A DNA stretch of 64,000 bases, taken from contig BNBH01000022.1 of the NCBI GenBank assembly GCA_014655195.1, positions 71,035-135,034 on the forward strand, written 5' to 3'. Origin of the DNA: Streptomyces cellulosae (GTDB taxonomy: Bacteria > Actinomycetota > Actinomycetes > Streptomycetales > Streptomycetaceae). This document shows, piece after piece, positions 43,169 through 51,675 of this stretch. A program made the position numbers and the translations under genes. The notes below the pieces were generated by a model. The model made no database searches and was not told where the DNA came from. It saw only the letters and a program-made list of their open reading frames with translations. Each line of letters opens with the position of its first letter. Position 1 is the first letter of the stretch.

Positions 43169-44728
43169 ATGCCCCCGACGCTCGCCTCGCTCGTCCACCA
43201 CTCCGCGCTCAAACTGACCGTGCGCGCGGGGGAGGACCGCCTCGACGCGCCCGTCCGCTGGGCACACGCCAGCGAGCTCGCCGACCCCGTGCCGTACATG
43301 GAGGGCGGCGAGCTGCTCCTGATCACCGCGCTGAAACTCGACGCGGAGGACCGGGACGCCATGCGCCGCTACGTGAAGCGGCTGGTCGGCGCGGGCGTGG
43401 TAGGACTCGGCTTCGCCGTCGGCGTCCACTACGACGACATCCCCGAGGCGCTGGTGGAGGCCGCCCGCGCGGAGGGGCTGCCGCTGCTCGAGGTGCCGCG
43501 CCGCACCCCGTTCCTCGCGATCAGCAAGGCCGTGTCCGCCGCGATCGCCGCCGACCAGTACCGCGCGGTCACCGCCGGCTTCGCCGCCCAGCGGGAACTC
43601 ACCCGCCACGCCCTCAGCGACGGCCCCGAGGGGCTGCTCGCCGCGCTCGCCTCCCAGGTCGACGGGTGGGCCGCCCTGTACGACGCCTCCGGGTCGGTCG
43701 TCGCCGCCGCCCCCGACTGGGCGGGCCGGCGTGCCGCCCGGCTCACCGCGGAGGTCACACGGCTGCGGGAGCGGCCCGCGCCCGCCTCCTCGGTGGTCGC
43801 GGGACCGGAGAACGAGGACCGGGTCGAACTGCACTCCCTCGGCACCGGACGGCGGCCCCGCGCCGCGCTCGCCGTCGGCACCGCGTCCGCCCCCGGCACC
43901 GCCGAGCGCTACGCCGTCCACTCCGCCGTCGCGCTGCTCACCCTCACCACCGAACGCTCCCGCTCGCTGCACGCGGCCGAACAGCGCATCGGGGCGGCGG
44001 TGCTGCGCATGCTGCTGGCGGGGGAGCCGGACCACGCCCGCGCGGTCGCGGGTGATCTGTACGGCGGGCTGCTCGACGCGCCGTTCCGGATCATCGTCGC
44101 CCAGGGGGTGGCGGAGGGGGACGCGCTCGGGGCGCTTGCCGAGGCCGCCGAGTCGGCTGCCGCGCGGTCGGGGGAGGCGGTGCTGGTGGTGCCGGAGGGG
44201 GAGCGGCTGGTGGTGCTGGCGGCGGACGGTGGCACCGTCGTCGGTGCCTGCGGTGATTTCGCCGCTGCGCGGGAAGCCGCGCGTAAGGCTGACGACGACG
44301 AGTTGGTCGTCGGGCTGTCGGCGCCGGCCGGGCCGATCGCCGCGTCCGCCGCCTACAAGCAGGCCGAGCAGGCGTTGTCCGTGGCCCGGCGGCGGGGGAG
44401 GGTGCTGGTGGAGCACGAGCAGATGGCGGCTGGGTCTGTGCTGCCGTTGCTTGCCGATGATGCGGTGAAGGCGTTCGCCGACGGGTTGTTGCGGGCGCTG
44501 CGGGACCATGACGCGACCGGGCGGGGTGACCTTGTCGCCTCGCTGCGGGCTTGGCTGTCGCGGCACGGGCAGTGGGACGCGGCGGCGGCGGATCTTGGGG
44601 TGCACCGGCACACGCTGCGGTATCGGATGCGGCGGGTGGAGGAGATCCTGGGGCGGTCGCTGGACGACCCGGACGTGCGGATGGAGCTGTGGCTCGCCTT
44701 GAAGGCGACGGCGGCGGATACGGGGTGA
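43169..44728 (+). CDS. PucR-family transcriptional regulator
   Basis: 519 residues from ATG 43169; an upstream TTG at 43118 is possible. N-terminal PucR domain: PPTLASLVHHSALKLTVRAG, WAHASELADPVPYMEGGELLLITAL, VGLGFAVGVHYDDIPEAL. C-terminal HTH_30-type DNA-binding part: SLRAWLSRHGQWDAAAADLGVHRHTLRYRMRRVEEILGRSLDDPDVRMELWLAL. PucR-type regulators control purine, GABA or proline catabolism; flanking gabT and the aldehyde dehydrogenase at 45243 point to GABA here. The 3' third uses more G/T-ending codons than the rest. Confidence 0.88.
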   Translation: MPPTLASLVHHSALKLTVRAGEDRLDAPVRWAHASELADPVPYMEGGELLLITALKLDAEDRDAMRRYVKRLVGAGVVGLGFAVGVHYDDIPEALVEAARAEGLPLLEVPRRTPFLAISKAVSAAIAADQYRAVTAGFAAQRELTRHALSDGPEGLLAALASQVDGWAALYDASGSVVAAAPDWAGRRAARLTAEVTRLRERPAPASSVVAGPENEDRVELHSLGTGRRPRAALAVGTASAPGTAERYAVHSAVALLTLTTERSRSLHAAEQRIGAAVLRMLLAGEPDHARAVAGDLYGGLLDAPFRIIVAQGVAEGDALGALAEAAESAAARSGEAVLVVPEGERLVVLAADGGTVVGACGDFAAAREAARKADDDELVVGLSAPAGPIAASAAYKQAEQALSVARRRGRVLVEHEQMAAGSVLPLLADDAVKAFADGLLRALRDHDATGRGDLVASLRAWLSRHGQWDAAAADLGVHRHTLRYRMRRVEEILGRSLDDPDVRMELWLALKATAADTG

Positions 44729-45242
44729 AGGGCTGAGGCCTCGGGGCCGGGTGCGGGTGAGTGGAGGCTGGTCGCGCAGTTCCCCGCGCCCCTTTGAGAG
44801 TGGTGCCCGCCGGGGTTCTGTCTGACCGGCCGGTGGGGGTTGAGCGCGCAGTTCCCCGCGTCCCTGAGCGGGCGCAGTTGCCGGGGTTGTGCCGTGCAGG
44901 GCCGGTGGGGGTTGAGCGCGCAGTTCCCCGCGTCCCTGAGCGGGCGCAGTTGCCGGCGTTGTGCCGTGCAGGGCCGGTGGGGGTTGAGCGCGCAGTTCCC
45001 CGCGTCCCTGAGCGGGCGCAGTCGCCGGGGTTGTGCCGTGCAGGGCCGGTGGGGCGGTTGAGCGCGCAGTTCCCCGCGCCCCTGAGCGGGTCGCGCTCGC
45101 CGGCGTTCAGTCGTAGGCCAATCTGGCACGGACGTGCCGGGTACTACTCCGCCCCGGACAAACGCTGCCCCGCCGCCCCGCACCTACCGTGGTGCCCAGC
45201 AAACCCACGTACTCCTCCAACGCGGAAGGGCCGGGACTCACG
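44729..45242. other. 514-bp gene-free region dominated by repeats
   Basis: Contains the 72-bp tandem array and, at its right end, the leader of the aldehyde dehydrogenase gene (TACCGT at 45185-45190 is a possible -10 box). I see no gene; the long open frame through it is a by-product of the 72-base period. Confidence 0.6.
44768..45085. repeat. 72-bp tandem array with inverted copies of the 118-bp array core
   Basis: GTTGAGCGCGCAGTTCCCCG begins at about 44839, 44911, 44983 and 45057 (spacing 72, 72, 74); units also contain CCCTGAGCGGGCGCAGT and TTGTGCCGTGCAGGGCCGGT. A lone copy of the core lies at about 44773. GCGCAGTTCCCCGCGCCCC is the reverse complement of the core of the array at 27930-28325, so the two belong to one dispersed family. 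Confidence 0.9.
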
Positions 45243-46688
45243 ATGACTTCCACCCACGCCTTCTGGCTCGCCGGCCGCCAGGCCACCGGCGAGACCGCCT
45301 TCGACGTCACCTCCCCCTGGGACGGCCGGGTCGTCGGCGCCGTGAGCGTTCCGACCGACGCCCAGGTCGAGGAGGCCGTGGCCGCCGCGTACGCCGTACG
45401 GGACGAGTTCGCCGCCACCCCCGCCCATGTCCGGGCCGCCGCTCTGGACCACGTCAGCCGCCGGCTGGCCGAGCGCACCGAGGAGATCGCGCGGCTGATC
45501 TCCGCCGAGAACGGCAAGCCGATGAAGTGGGCGCGCGGCGAGGTCGGGCGGGCCGTGTCCGTGTTCCGCTTCGCCTCCGAGGAGGCCCGCCGCTTCAACG
45601 GCGGCGACGCCCAGCGGCTCGACACCGACGCGGGCGGCCAGGGCCGGCTCGCCTTCACGCGCCGCTTCCCGAAGGGCGTCGTCCTCGGCATCGCGCCGTT
45701 CAACTTCCCGCTGAACCTGTGCGCCCACAAGGTGGCCCCCGCGATCGCCGCCGGCGTGCCCATCATCCTGAAGCCGGCGCCCGCCACCCCGCTGTCCGCG
45801 CTGATCCTCGGCGAGCTGCTGGCCGAGACCGAGCTGCCCGCCGGCTCCTGGAGTGTCCTGCCGGTGCCCAACGACCGTATGCCCGCCCTGGTCCAGGACG
45901 AGCGGCTGCCGGTCATCTCCTTCACGGGCTCCGAGAAGGTCGGCTACGCGATCATGGACTCGGTGCCGCGCAAGCACTGCACCCTGGAGCTGGGCGGCAA
46001 CGGCGCGGCCGTCGTCCTCGCCGACTTCGCGAGCGACGAGGACCTCGACCGGGCCGCGACCCGCATCGCCACCTTCTCCAACTACCAGGGCGGCCAGTCC
46101 TGCATCTCCGTGCAGCGCGTCATCGCGGACGCCTCGGTGTACGACCGGCTGCTGCCGCGCATCGTCGCCGCCGTGGAGGCCCAGGTCACCGGTGACCCGT
46201 CCGACGACGCCACCGACGTCGGCCCGCTGGTCAGCGAGGACGCCGCCAAGCGCGTCGAGAGGTGGGTGGACGAGGCCGTCGCGGCCGGCGCCACGCTCCG
46301 CACCGGCGGCAAGCGCGACGGCGCCTCGTACGCGCCGACCGTGCTCACCGACGTGCCCGCCGATGTGACGATCTCCTGCGAGGAGGTCTTCGGCCCGGTG
46401 CTCACCGTGCAGAAGGTGAACGGCGAGGCGGAGGCGTTCGCCGCCGTCAACGACTCCAAGTACGGCCTCCAGGCGGGCGTGTTCACGCACGACCTGCAGA
46501 CCGCCTTCCGCGCCCACCGCGCCCTCGAGGTCGGCGGCGTGGTCGTCGGCGACGTGCCCTCCTACCGCGCCGACCAGATGCCGTACGGCGGCGCCAAGCA
46601 GTCCGGTGTGGGCCGCGAGGGCGTGCGGTTCGCGATGGAGGACTACACCTACGAGCGGGTGATGGTCCTCACCGGTCTCGCCCTCTGA
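45243..46688 (+). CDS. Aldehyde dehydrogenase, succinate-semialdehyde dehydrogenase-like
   Basis: 481 residues from ATG 45243. Motifs: FDVTSPWDGRVVG, GIAPFNFPLNLCAHKVAPAIAAGVPIILKPAPAT, SFTGSEKVGY, LELGGNGAAVVLAD, catalytic Cys in GGQSCISVQR, EVFGPVLTVQ and QMPYGGAKQSGVGREGVRFAMEDYT. It is closer to lactaldehyde/succinate-semialdehyde-type enzymes than to the two aminobutyraldehyde-type paralogues in this window. Lying after PucR and near gabT, it is a good candidate for the GabD step, but substrate is inferred. Confidence 0.85.
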   Translation: MTSTHAFWLAGRQATGETAFDVTSPWDGRVVGAVSVPTDAQVEEAVAAAYAVRDEFAATPAHVRAAALDHVSRRLAERTEEIARLISAENGKPMKWARGEVGRAVSVFRFASEEARRFNGGDAQRLDTDAGGQGRLAFTRRFPKGVVLGIAPFNFPLNLCAHKVAPAIAAGVPIILKPAPATPLSALILGELLAETELPAGSWSVLPVPNDRMPALVQDERLPVISFTGSEKVGYAIMDSVPRKHCTLELGGNGAAVVLADFASDEDLDRAATRIATFSNYQGGQSCISVQRVIADASVYDRLLPRIVAAVEAQVTGDPSDDATDVGPLVSEDAAKRVERWVDEAVAAGATLRTGGKRDGASYAPTVLTDVPADVTISCEEVFGPVLTVQKVNGEAEAFAAVNDSKYGLQAGVFTHDLQTAFRAHRALEVGGVVVGDVPSYRADQMPYGGAKQSGVGREGVRFAMEDYTYERVMVLTGLAL

Positions 46689-46703
46689 GCACCTGACGCA
46701 GAG

Positions 46704-46736
46704 GGGCCCGGCACCGACGCGTTCGGTGCCGGGCCC
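46704..46736. terminator. Bidirectional terminator
   Basis: Perfect 14-bp stem, GGGCCCGGCACCGA / TCGGTGCCGGGCCC, five-base loop, between convergent genes ending at 46688 and 46751. Confidence 0.85.
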
Positions 46737-46750
46737 TTCGCCGTGCGGAC

Positions 46751-49594
46751 TCAGGCGGTGAAGCCCACCCGCGCCACCCGCAGCGGCCCCCGCACCCGCA
46801 CCCGCACGTCCCGCACCCCGCCGGGCGTCCCGTCGACGGGCGTGGTCAGCGGGACGTACGCGTAAGGATCATCCGTGGACGCCTCCAGGGAAACGGAGGC
46901 GAGCAACGGGCCGCCGTCCAGCGCGACCTCCACCGTGCCCGTGCCGGACACCTCCACCGACACCTCCCGCACCCCGGCGCCCAAGTCGCAGCGCCGGTAC
47001 AGCAGTTCGCCGTCCTTCCCGCCCAGCGGGGTCACCGCGTCGCCCGACTCCTTCGTCCGGTCCACGATCTCCGTGCCGCTCTGCTCGTCGAAGGCGGCCG
47101 CGTCCAGGCCGAGTTCGGCGACCGGACGCGGGGAACCCGACTCGCCCTCCAGGGTCACCGTGGTGCCCCGCCGCACGTCCTCGCTGGACGCGCCCGCCAG
47201 CAGCTCGTACGCCCCCGGCTCCACCCGCCACCGGCCGGCGGCCACGTCCCAGAAGGCGAACGCGGACAGCGGGAGGTCGAAGAGGAGGCGGGTGCTCTCG
47301 CCGGGCGCGAGCGTCACCCGGCGGTGGCCGAGCAGTTCGCGGCGCGGGCGCGGCACCGACGGGTCCACCGCCCGCCCGTAGAGCTGGGCCACCTCGTCGG
47401 CCGCGACCGCGCCGGTGTTGGTCACCTCGAAGGCGACCCGCACCCCGGACTCCGTCACGTCGGCCGCCAACTCCCCGTAGGCGAAGGCCGTGTAGGACAG
47501 GCCGTGGCCGAAGGGGAACAGCGGGCCGCCCTCGAAGTAGAGATAGGTCTGGCGGCCGCCGATCACGTCGTAGTCGAGGAGTTCCGGCAGGTCGGCGTCG
47601 TCGGCGTACCAGGTCTGCGGCAGCCGTCCGGCGGGGGAGACGTCCCCGGCGAGCACGCGCGCGAGTGCCGTGCCGGCCGCCTGGCCGCCGTGCGCGGTCC
47701 ACAGCACCGCCGGGAGGTCCGCCGGGTCCACCGCGTACGGGTAGGCCGACACCAGGGTCAGCACCGTGCGCGGGTTGGCCGCGCGGGCGGCGCGCAGCAG
47801 CCGCTCCTGCTGGGCGGGCAGGCGCAGGGTGGTGCGGTCCTCGGTCTCCCTGCCGTTGATGTGCGGGTCGTTGCCCGCGACCACCACGACCACGTCGGCC
47901 GCGGCGGCGGCGCGGGCCACGGCGTCCTCGCCGCGCTCGGTGACGACCACCTCGAACACCTCGGGCTCGCCCTCGGCGGCCCGCACCCCGTCCGGGGTGA
48001 CCCGCACGGGATGCCCGGTGCCCAGGTGTCGCAGCAGCCGGCCGTCCCCGTGCGGCTCCAGCCGGAACGTCTCCTGCACGATCCAGCCGCCCGGCTGGTC
48101 GGCGGAGGCGCGCAGGTATCCGTCGTCGGCGACCGACAGGTACCGGCCGTCCGGGGCGCGCAGGGTGAGCACGCCGTCGCCCCAGTCGACGAGGGCGAGT
48201 CCGGTGCCCTCCGGGGCGGTGGTGAGCGGCGGCAGGTCGGTGCGGCCCGCGAGCAGCGCCGGGTCGAGGGCGCCCTCCTCGCCGCGCGCCGTGTCCGGGG
48301 CGTCGGGGGCGGGCGGCACGTGCAGGAAGGCGCCGGCGGAGGTGCGCAGCAGGACGCGGTCGACGCCCTCCGCGAATTCCACACGGTCGGGGCCGAACCG
48401 CTCGTACAGGCTCTCCAACGGGGTGGAGCGGTGGATCAGGCTGCCGCTGTACCAGTCGAGCTTGCACTCGTCGGCGAGCAGTCCGACGACGGCGACCCGG
48501 CATTCCGGCGCGAGCGGCAGCAGGCCGTCGTTCTTGAGCAGCACGACCGCCTGCTCGGCGGCCTCCTGGGCGAGCGCCCGGTGCTCGGGGGTGTCGAAGG
48601 CCCGCTCGTCGGCGTACGGGTCACGGCCGGGGTCGAACTCGCCGAGCCGGAACCGCACCGACAACTGCCGACGGACCGCCGTGTCGATGTCCTCCTCGGT
48701 CAACAGGCCCTGGTCCAGCGCCCCCTTGATGCGGCTGACGATGGTCGAGCTGTCGGTGCCGTGGTCGGTGAAGCTGTCGACGCCCGCGCGCAGCGCCGCC
48801 GCCGTGGCCTCCTCGTGCGTGTCGAAGTAGTGCTCGGAGTCGACCAGGTTGGACGGGGCGCCCGCGTCCGAGCAGACCAGCAGCTCCTCGTCGGTCCAGG
48901 CGCGCAGATGCTCGCGCAGATAGGGCGACACATGGTTGGGGCGGCCGTTGACCAGGTTGTACGCCGGCATCACCCCGGCCACCGCGCCCGCCTGAACGGC
49001 GTCGCGGAAGGCGCGCAGGTCGTACTCGTGCAGCACGCGCGGCCGGACCGAGCTGGACGTGGTGTCCCGGCGCGTCTCGTTGTTGTGCGCCAGCCAGTGC
49101 TTGAGGACGGGCGCGGTCCGCCAGTACACGGGGTGGTCGCCGCGCAGGCCGCGGGTGTAGGCGGTGGCGATCGCCGAGGTGAGGCGCGGATCCTCCGAGT
49201 AGCCCTCCTCGTTGCGGCCCCACAGCGGGTGGCGCAGCAGGTTCACGGTGGGCGCCCAGACGTTGAGGCCGACCCGCTCGTCGCGGGCGCGCATCGCGCG
49301 GGTCTCCCGGGAGACCGCCTCGCCCACCCGGCGCACCAGGTCGTCGTTCCAGGTCGCGCCCAGCCCGACGGCCTGCGGGAAGACGGTCGCCGGGCCCATC
49401 CAGGCGACCCCGTGCAGGGCCTCCTGGCCGGTGCGGAACGCGGCGACGCCCAGCCGCTCGACGGCGGGACCGAACTGGTGCAGGAAGCCGATCCTCTCGT
49501 CCAGGGTGAGCCGCGACAGAAGGTCGTCGATGCGCTCGGCGAACGGCAGGTCCGGGTCGCGGAACGGCGGCGTGGGCGGGGTGGGTGCGGTCAC
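46751..49594 (-). CDS. GH3-family beta-glycosidase with beta-trefoil-like insert and C-terminal CBM
   Basis: 947 residues, no signal peptide, so intracellular. GH3 N-terminal barrel: EALHGVAWMGPATVFPQAVGLGATW, KHWLAHNNE, and the nucleophile Asp243 in LLVCSDAGAPSN. C-terminal GH3 domain: EQAVVLLKNDGLLPL, AGNDPHINGRETEDRTTLRLP. Inserted at about 420-520 is a fascin/trefoil-like segment (GRYLSVADDGYLRAS). A fibronectin-like domain follows, then a CBM6-like end (YRRCDLGAGVREVSVEVSG, GVRDVRVRVRG). Likely beta-glucosidase or beta-xylosidase on imported oligosaccharides. It diverges from the transporter operon and shares its operator. Confidence 0.88.
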   Translation of the reverse strand: MTAPTPPTPPFRDPDLPFAERIDDLLSRLTLDERIGFLHQFGPAVERLGVAAFRTGQEALHGVAWMGPATVFPQAVGLGATWNDDLVRRVGEAVSRETRAMRARDERVGLNVWAPTVNLLRHPLWGRNEEGYSEDPRLTSAIATAYTRGLRGDHPVYWRTAPVLKHWLAHNNETRRDTTSSSVRPRVLHEYDLRAFRDAVQAGAVAGVMPAYNLVNGRPNHVSPYLREHLRAWTDEELLVCSDAGAPSNLVDSEHYFDTHEEATAAALRAGVDSFTDHGTDSSTIVSRIKGALDQGLLTEEDIDTAVRRQLSVRFRLGEFDPGRDPYADERAFDTPEHRALAQEAAEQAVVLLKNDGLLPLAPECRVAVVGLLADECKLDWYSGSLIHRSTPLESLYERFGPDRVEFAEGVDRVLLRTSAGAFLHVPPAPDAPDTARGEEGALDPALLAGRTDLPPLTTAPEGTGLALVDWGDGVLTLRAPDGRYLSVADDGYLRASADQPGGWIVQETFRLEPHGDGRLLRHLGTGHPVRVTPDGVRAAEGEPEVFEVVVTERGEDAVARAAAAADVVVVVAGNDPHINGRETEDRTTLRLPAQQERLLRAARAANPRTVLTLVSAYPYAVDPADLPAVLWTAHGGQAAGTALARVLAGDVSPAGRLPQTWYADDADLPELLDYDVIGGRQTYLYFEGGPLFPFGHGLSYTAFAYGELAADVTESGVRVAFEVTNTGAVAADEVAQLYGRAVDPSVPRPRRELLGHRRVTLAPGESTRLLFDLPLSAFAFWDVAAGRWRVEPGAYELLAGASSEDVRRGTTVTLEGESGSPRPVAELGLDAAAFDEQSGTEIVDRTKESGDAVTPLGGKDGELLYRRCDLGAGVREVSVEVSGTGTVEVALDGGPLLASVSLEASTDDPYAYVPLTTPVDGTPGGVRDVRVRVRGPLRVARVGFTA

Positions 49595-49628
49595 GTGGGT
49601 CCCCTCGGGATGGAGCGCTACGGCGCTT

Positions 49629-49642
49629 TCGAAGCGCTTCGA
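49629..49642. promoter_or_regulatory. LacI-type operator at the GH3 promoter
   Basis: TCGAAGCGCTTCGA, a perfect 14-bp palindrome with central CG, 35 bases upstream of the GH3 start and directly after its -10 box, where a bound repressor would block transcription. Confidence 0.85.
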
Positions 49643-49671
49643 TGCTCAAGGGATGCCAGGGTGGGTGTCAA
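49643..49671 (-). promoter_or_regulatory. Promoter of the GH3 gene
   Basis: Read on the minus strand: TTGACA (49671-49666), 17-bp spacer, TGAGCA (49648-49643). The operator begins at the next base. Confidence 0.65.
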
Positions 49672-49780
49672 GCATCCCGGTTCCTGGACCACTGAGTCCT
49701 CAGGTCACGCGTGGGTTCGACTCTCCTGACTCTCCTCCCTAGTGATCGCACATCCGTCTCAGGAATTATCGGACCGGGCC

Positions 49781-49809
49781 TTGTGTGCCACTGGGTGTTC
49801 ACTTAACCT
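49781..49809 (+). promoter_or_regulatory. Promoter of the solute-binding protein operon
   Basis: TTGTGT (49781-49786), 17-bp spacer, TAACCT (49804-49809). Expected start point about 49816, just before the operator at 49820. Confidence 0.6.
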
Positions 49810-49819
49810 CGCAGCAACA

Positions 49820-49833
49820 TCGAAGCGCTTCGA
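49820..49833. promoter_or_regulatory. LacI-type operator at the transporter promoter
   Basis: TCGAAGCGCTTCGA, identical to the copy at 49629, placed at the predicted transcription start of the transporter operon. Confidence 0.85.
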
Positions 49834-49961
49834 CAGCGAGGCCGCCGTGATGGCGTGCACCTTCCGCCGGACGACCGCTTCCGATCGGCCAGTTCCACCG
49901 AAGACACCACAGCCGACGGCCACCTGCCGGGTGTCCTGGTGCGCCACGAAGGGTTGACGCA

Positions 49962-51650
49962 ATGACGCCGAACGCCGCTTCCTCCTCCGGTCCGAGCCGG
50001 AGAGGCTTCCTCACCTCCACGGCGGCAGCCACCGCGGCGGTCGCCGTGGGCTCGCCGCTGCTGGCCGCCTGCGGCGGCGGGGGCCAGGAGGGCCGCAAGG
50101 AAGGCACCACCTCGGGCAAGGAAGCCGCGAAGATCCTCCCGGCGTTCGTGGCGTCGAGCGTCGTCACGCCCGACATTCCGGCGAAGAACGGCTCGGCGGC
50201 CGGCTTCACCCGGGCGATACCGACGGCCGAGCTGAAGACCTCCGTGCCGAAGACGCTCGGCAGCGGCGGCAAGCTGAAGATCATGTCCCCGTTCTGGGGC
50301 ACCCCGCCGAGGGGCGACAACCCGTACTACACGGCGATGAACAAGGCCGTCGGCGTCGACGTCACCTGGCAGAACCAGGACGGCGTCACCTACGACCAGA
50401 AGCTCGGCGCGGTGCTCGCCTCCAGCGAGATCCCCGACGTGGTGGTCGTCCCCGGCTGGAACCTGATGGGCCGCATCCCCAGCGCGGTCAACGCCAAGTT
50501 CGCCGACCTCGGCCCCTACCTCTCCGGCGACAAGGTGAAGGACTACCCGAACCTCGCCGCCGTCCCCACCGAGGCATGGCAGCGCGGCATCTTCGGCGGC
50601 CGGCTGCGCGGCATCCCCATGCCCGCCCCCTACGTCACCGACATCGCGCCGCTCTACCGCAAGGACCTCTTCGCGAAGAAGGGCTACACCGTCCCGGGCA
50701 GCCCCGACGAGTTCCTGGCCTGGGCGAAGGAGGCGACCGACGCGAAGTCCAAGCTGTGGGCGTGCGACGACATGAAGTGGACGGCGTTCCACGTCTTCGG
50801 CGTCCTCTCCGGCGGCGACAAGGCGCTGTGGTGGAACCTGGAGGGCGACAAGCTGGTCAACCGCATCGAGACCGAGCAGTACCTCGAGGCGCTGGAGTGG
50901 ACCCGCAAGCTGTACGCCGCCGGAGTGGTCCACCCCGACGCGGTGCAGGGCGAGTCCGGCGGTGACGCGGGCAACCGGTTCACCGCCGGAGAGGTGCTGG
51001 TCTACAACCAGAACATCTCCGACTGGTGGGGCAAGACCGCCGAACAGCGCACGCAGAACGCCGACTTCGAGATGGAGGCGTTCGACTACTTCGGCCCCGA
51101 CGGCGGCGACCCCACGCTGTGGGCGGTCCAGCCGTCCAACATCTTCACCTTCGTCTCCAAGAAGGCCTCCGAGCAGCAGATCAAGGACCTCCTCGCGCTC
51201 TGCAACTTCTGCGCCGCACCCTACGGCACCAAGGAGTTCATGCTCACCGCCTACGGCGTCGAGGGCACCGACTACACCGTCGAGAAGGGCCTGCCGGTCA
51301 AGACCCAGCAGGGCATCAACGAGGTCAACGGCGCCTACGACTACACCGGCAACCCGGCCCCGTACATCGCCTACCCCGACCTGCCCCAGGTCAGCAAGGG
51401 GATGGTCGAGTGGCAGCAGCGCATGGGCGCCTTCACCAAGAAGTCGTCGTTCTTCGGACTGACCGTCACCGAGCCCACCCGCTGGGCCAACCTCGCCGAC
51501 GACTTCGAGCAGCTCGAGGACGACGTGGTGCGCGGCCGCAAGAAGATCAGCGACGTGCAGCAGGCCGTGTCCGACTGGAGGAGCAGGGGCGGCGACGGAC
51601 TGCGCGACTGGTACCGCAAGCTGCTCGACGACAACGGCTCGGCCGACTGA
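49962..51650 (+). CDS. Oligosaccharide ABC transporter substrate-binding lipoprotein
   Basis: 562 residues. Twin-arginine signal SRRGFLTS (Arg13-14) with lipobox LLAACG (Cys37), so exported folded and lipid-anchored. The mature protein is of the large LplA/extracellular solute-binding type 1 class: KIMSPFWGTPPRGDNPYYTAMNKAVGVDVTWQ, IPDVVVVPGWNLMGRIPSAV, LRGIPMPAPYVTDIAPLYRKDLF. The aromatic-rich sequence (WWGKT, DYFGPDGGDPTLWAVQP) suits sugar stacking. First gene of the glycan operon; large size relative to usual 400-440 residues suggests a longer or branched oligosaccharide. Confidence 0.88.
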   Translation: MTPNAASSSGPSRRGFLTSTAAATAAVAVGSPLLAACGGGGQEGRKEGTTSGKEAAKILPAFVASSVVTPDIPAKNGSAAGFTRAIPTAELKTSVPKTLGSGGKLKIMSPFWGTPPRGDNPYYTAMNKAVGVDVTWQNQDGVTYDQKLGAVLASSEIPDVVVVPGWNLMGRIPSAVNAKFADLGPYLSGDKVKDYPNLAAVPTEAWQRGIFGGRLRGIPMPAPYVTDIAPLYRKDLFAKKGYTVPGSPDEFLAWAKEATDAKSKLWACDDMKWTAFHVFGVLSGGDKALWWNLEGDKLVNRIETEQYLEALEWTRKLYAAGVVHPDAVQGESGGDAGNRFTAGEVLVYNQNISDWWGKTAEQRTQNADFEMEAFDYFGPDGGDPTLWAVQPSNIFTFVSKKASEQQIKDLLALCNFCAAPYGTKEFMLTAYGVEGTDYTVEKGLPVKTQQGINEVNGAYDYTGNPAPYIAYPDLPQVSKGMVEWQQRMGAFTKKSSFFGLTVTEPTRWANLADDFEQLEDDVVRGRKKISDVQQAVSDWRSRGGDGLRDWYRKLLDDNGSAD

Positions 51651-51675
51651 CCCGGGGCGAGGCGAGGAGACGGCC

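Noticed and set aside
44761..45246. Open frame with a 24-residue repeat (VGVERAVPRVPER...)
   Set aside because: The DNA period of 72 is a multiple of three, which keeps any stop-free frame open; no ribosome site, and the DNA repeat family is intergenic elsewhere.
47324..49729. Long open frame (about 800 codons) opposite the GH3 gene
   Set aside because: Val/Gly/Arg/Leu-rich translation without domains; it mirrors the codon bias of a well-supported GH3 gene on the other strand.
49681..49745. tRNA-like 3' half (GGGTTCGACTCTCC)
   Set aside because: The T-arm and acceptor strands do not pair, and no 5' half is present. The 9-bp direct repeat GACTCTCCT at 49719-49736 explains the look.
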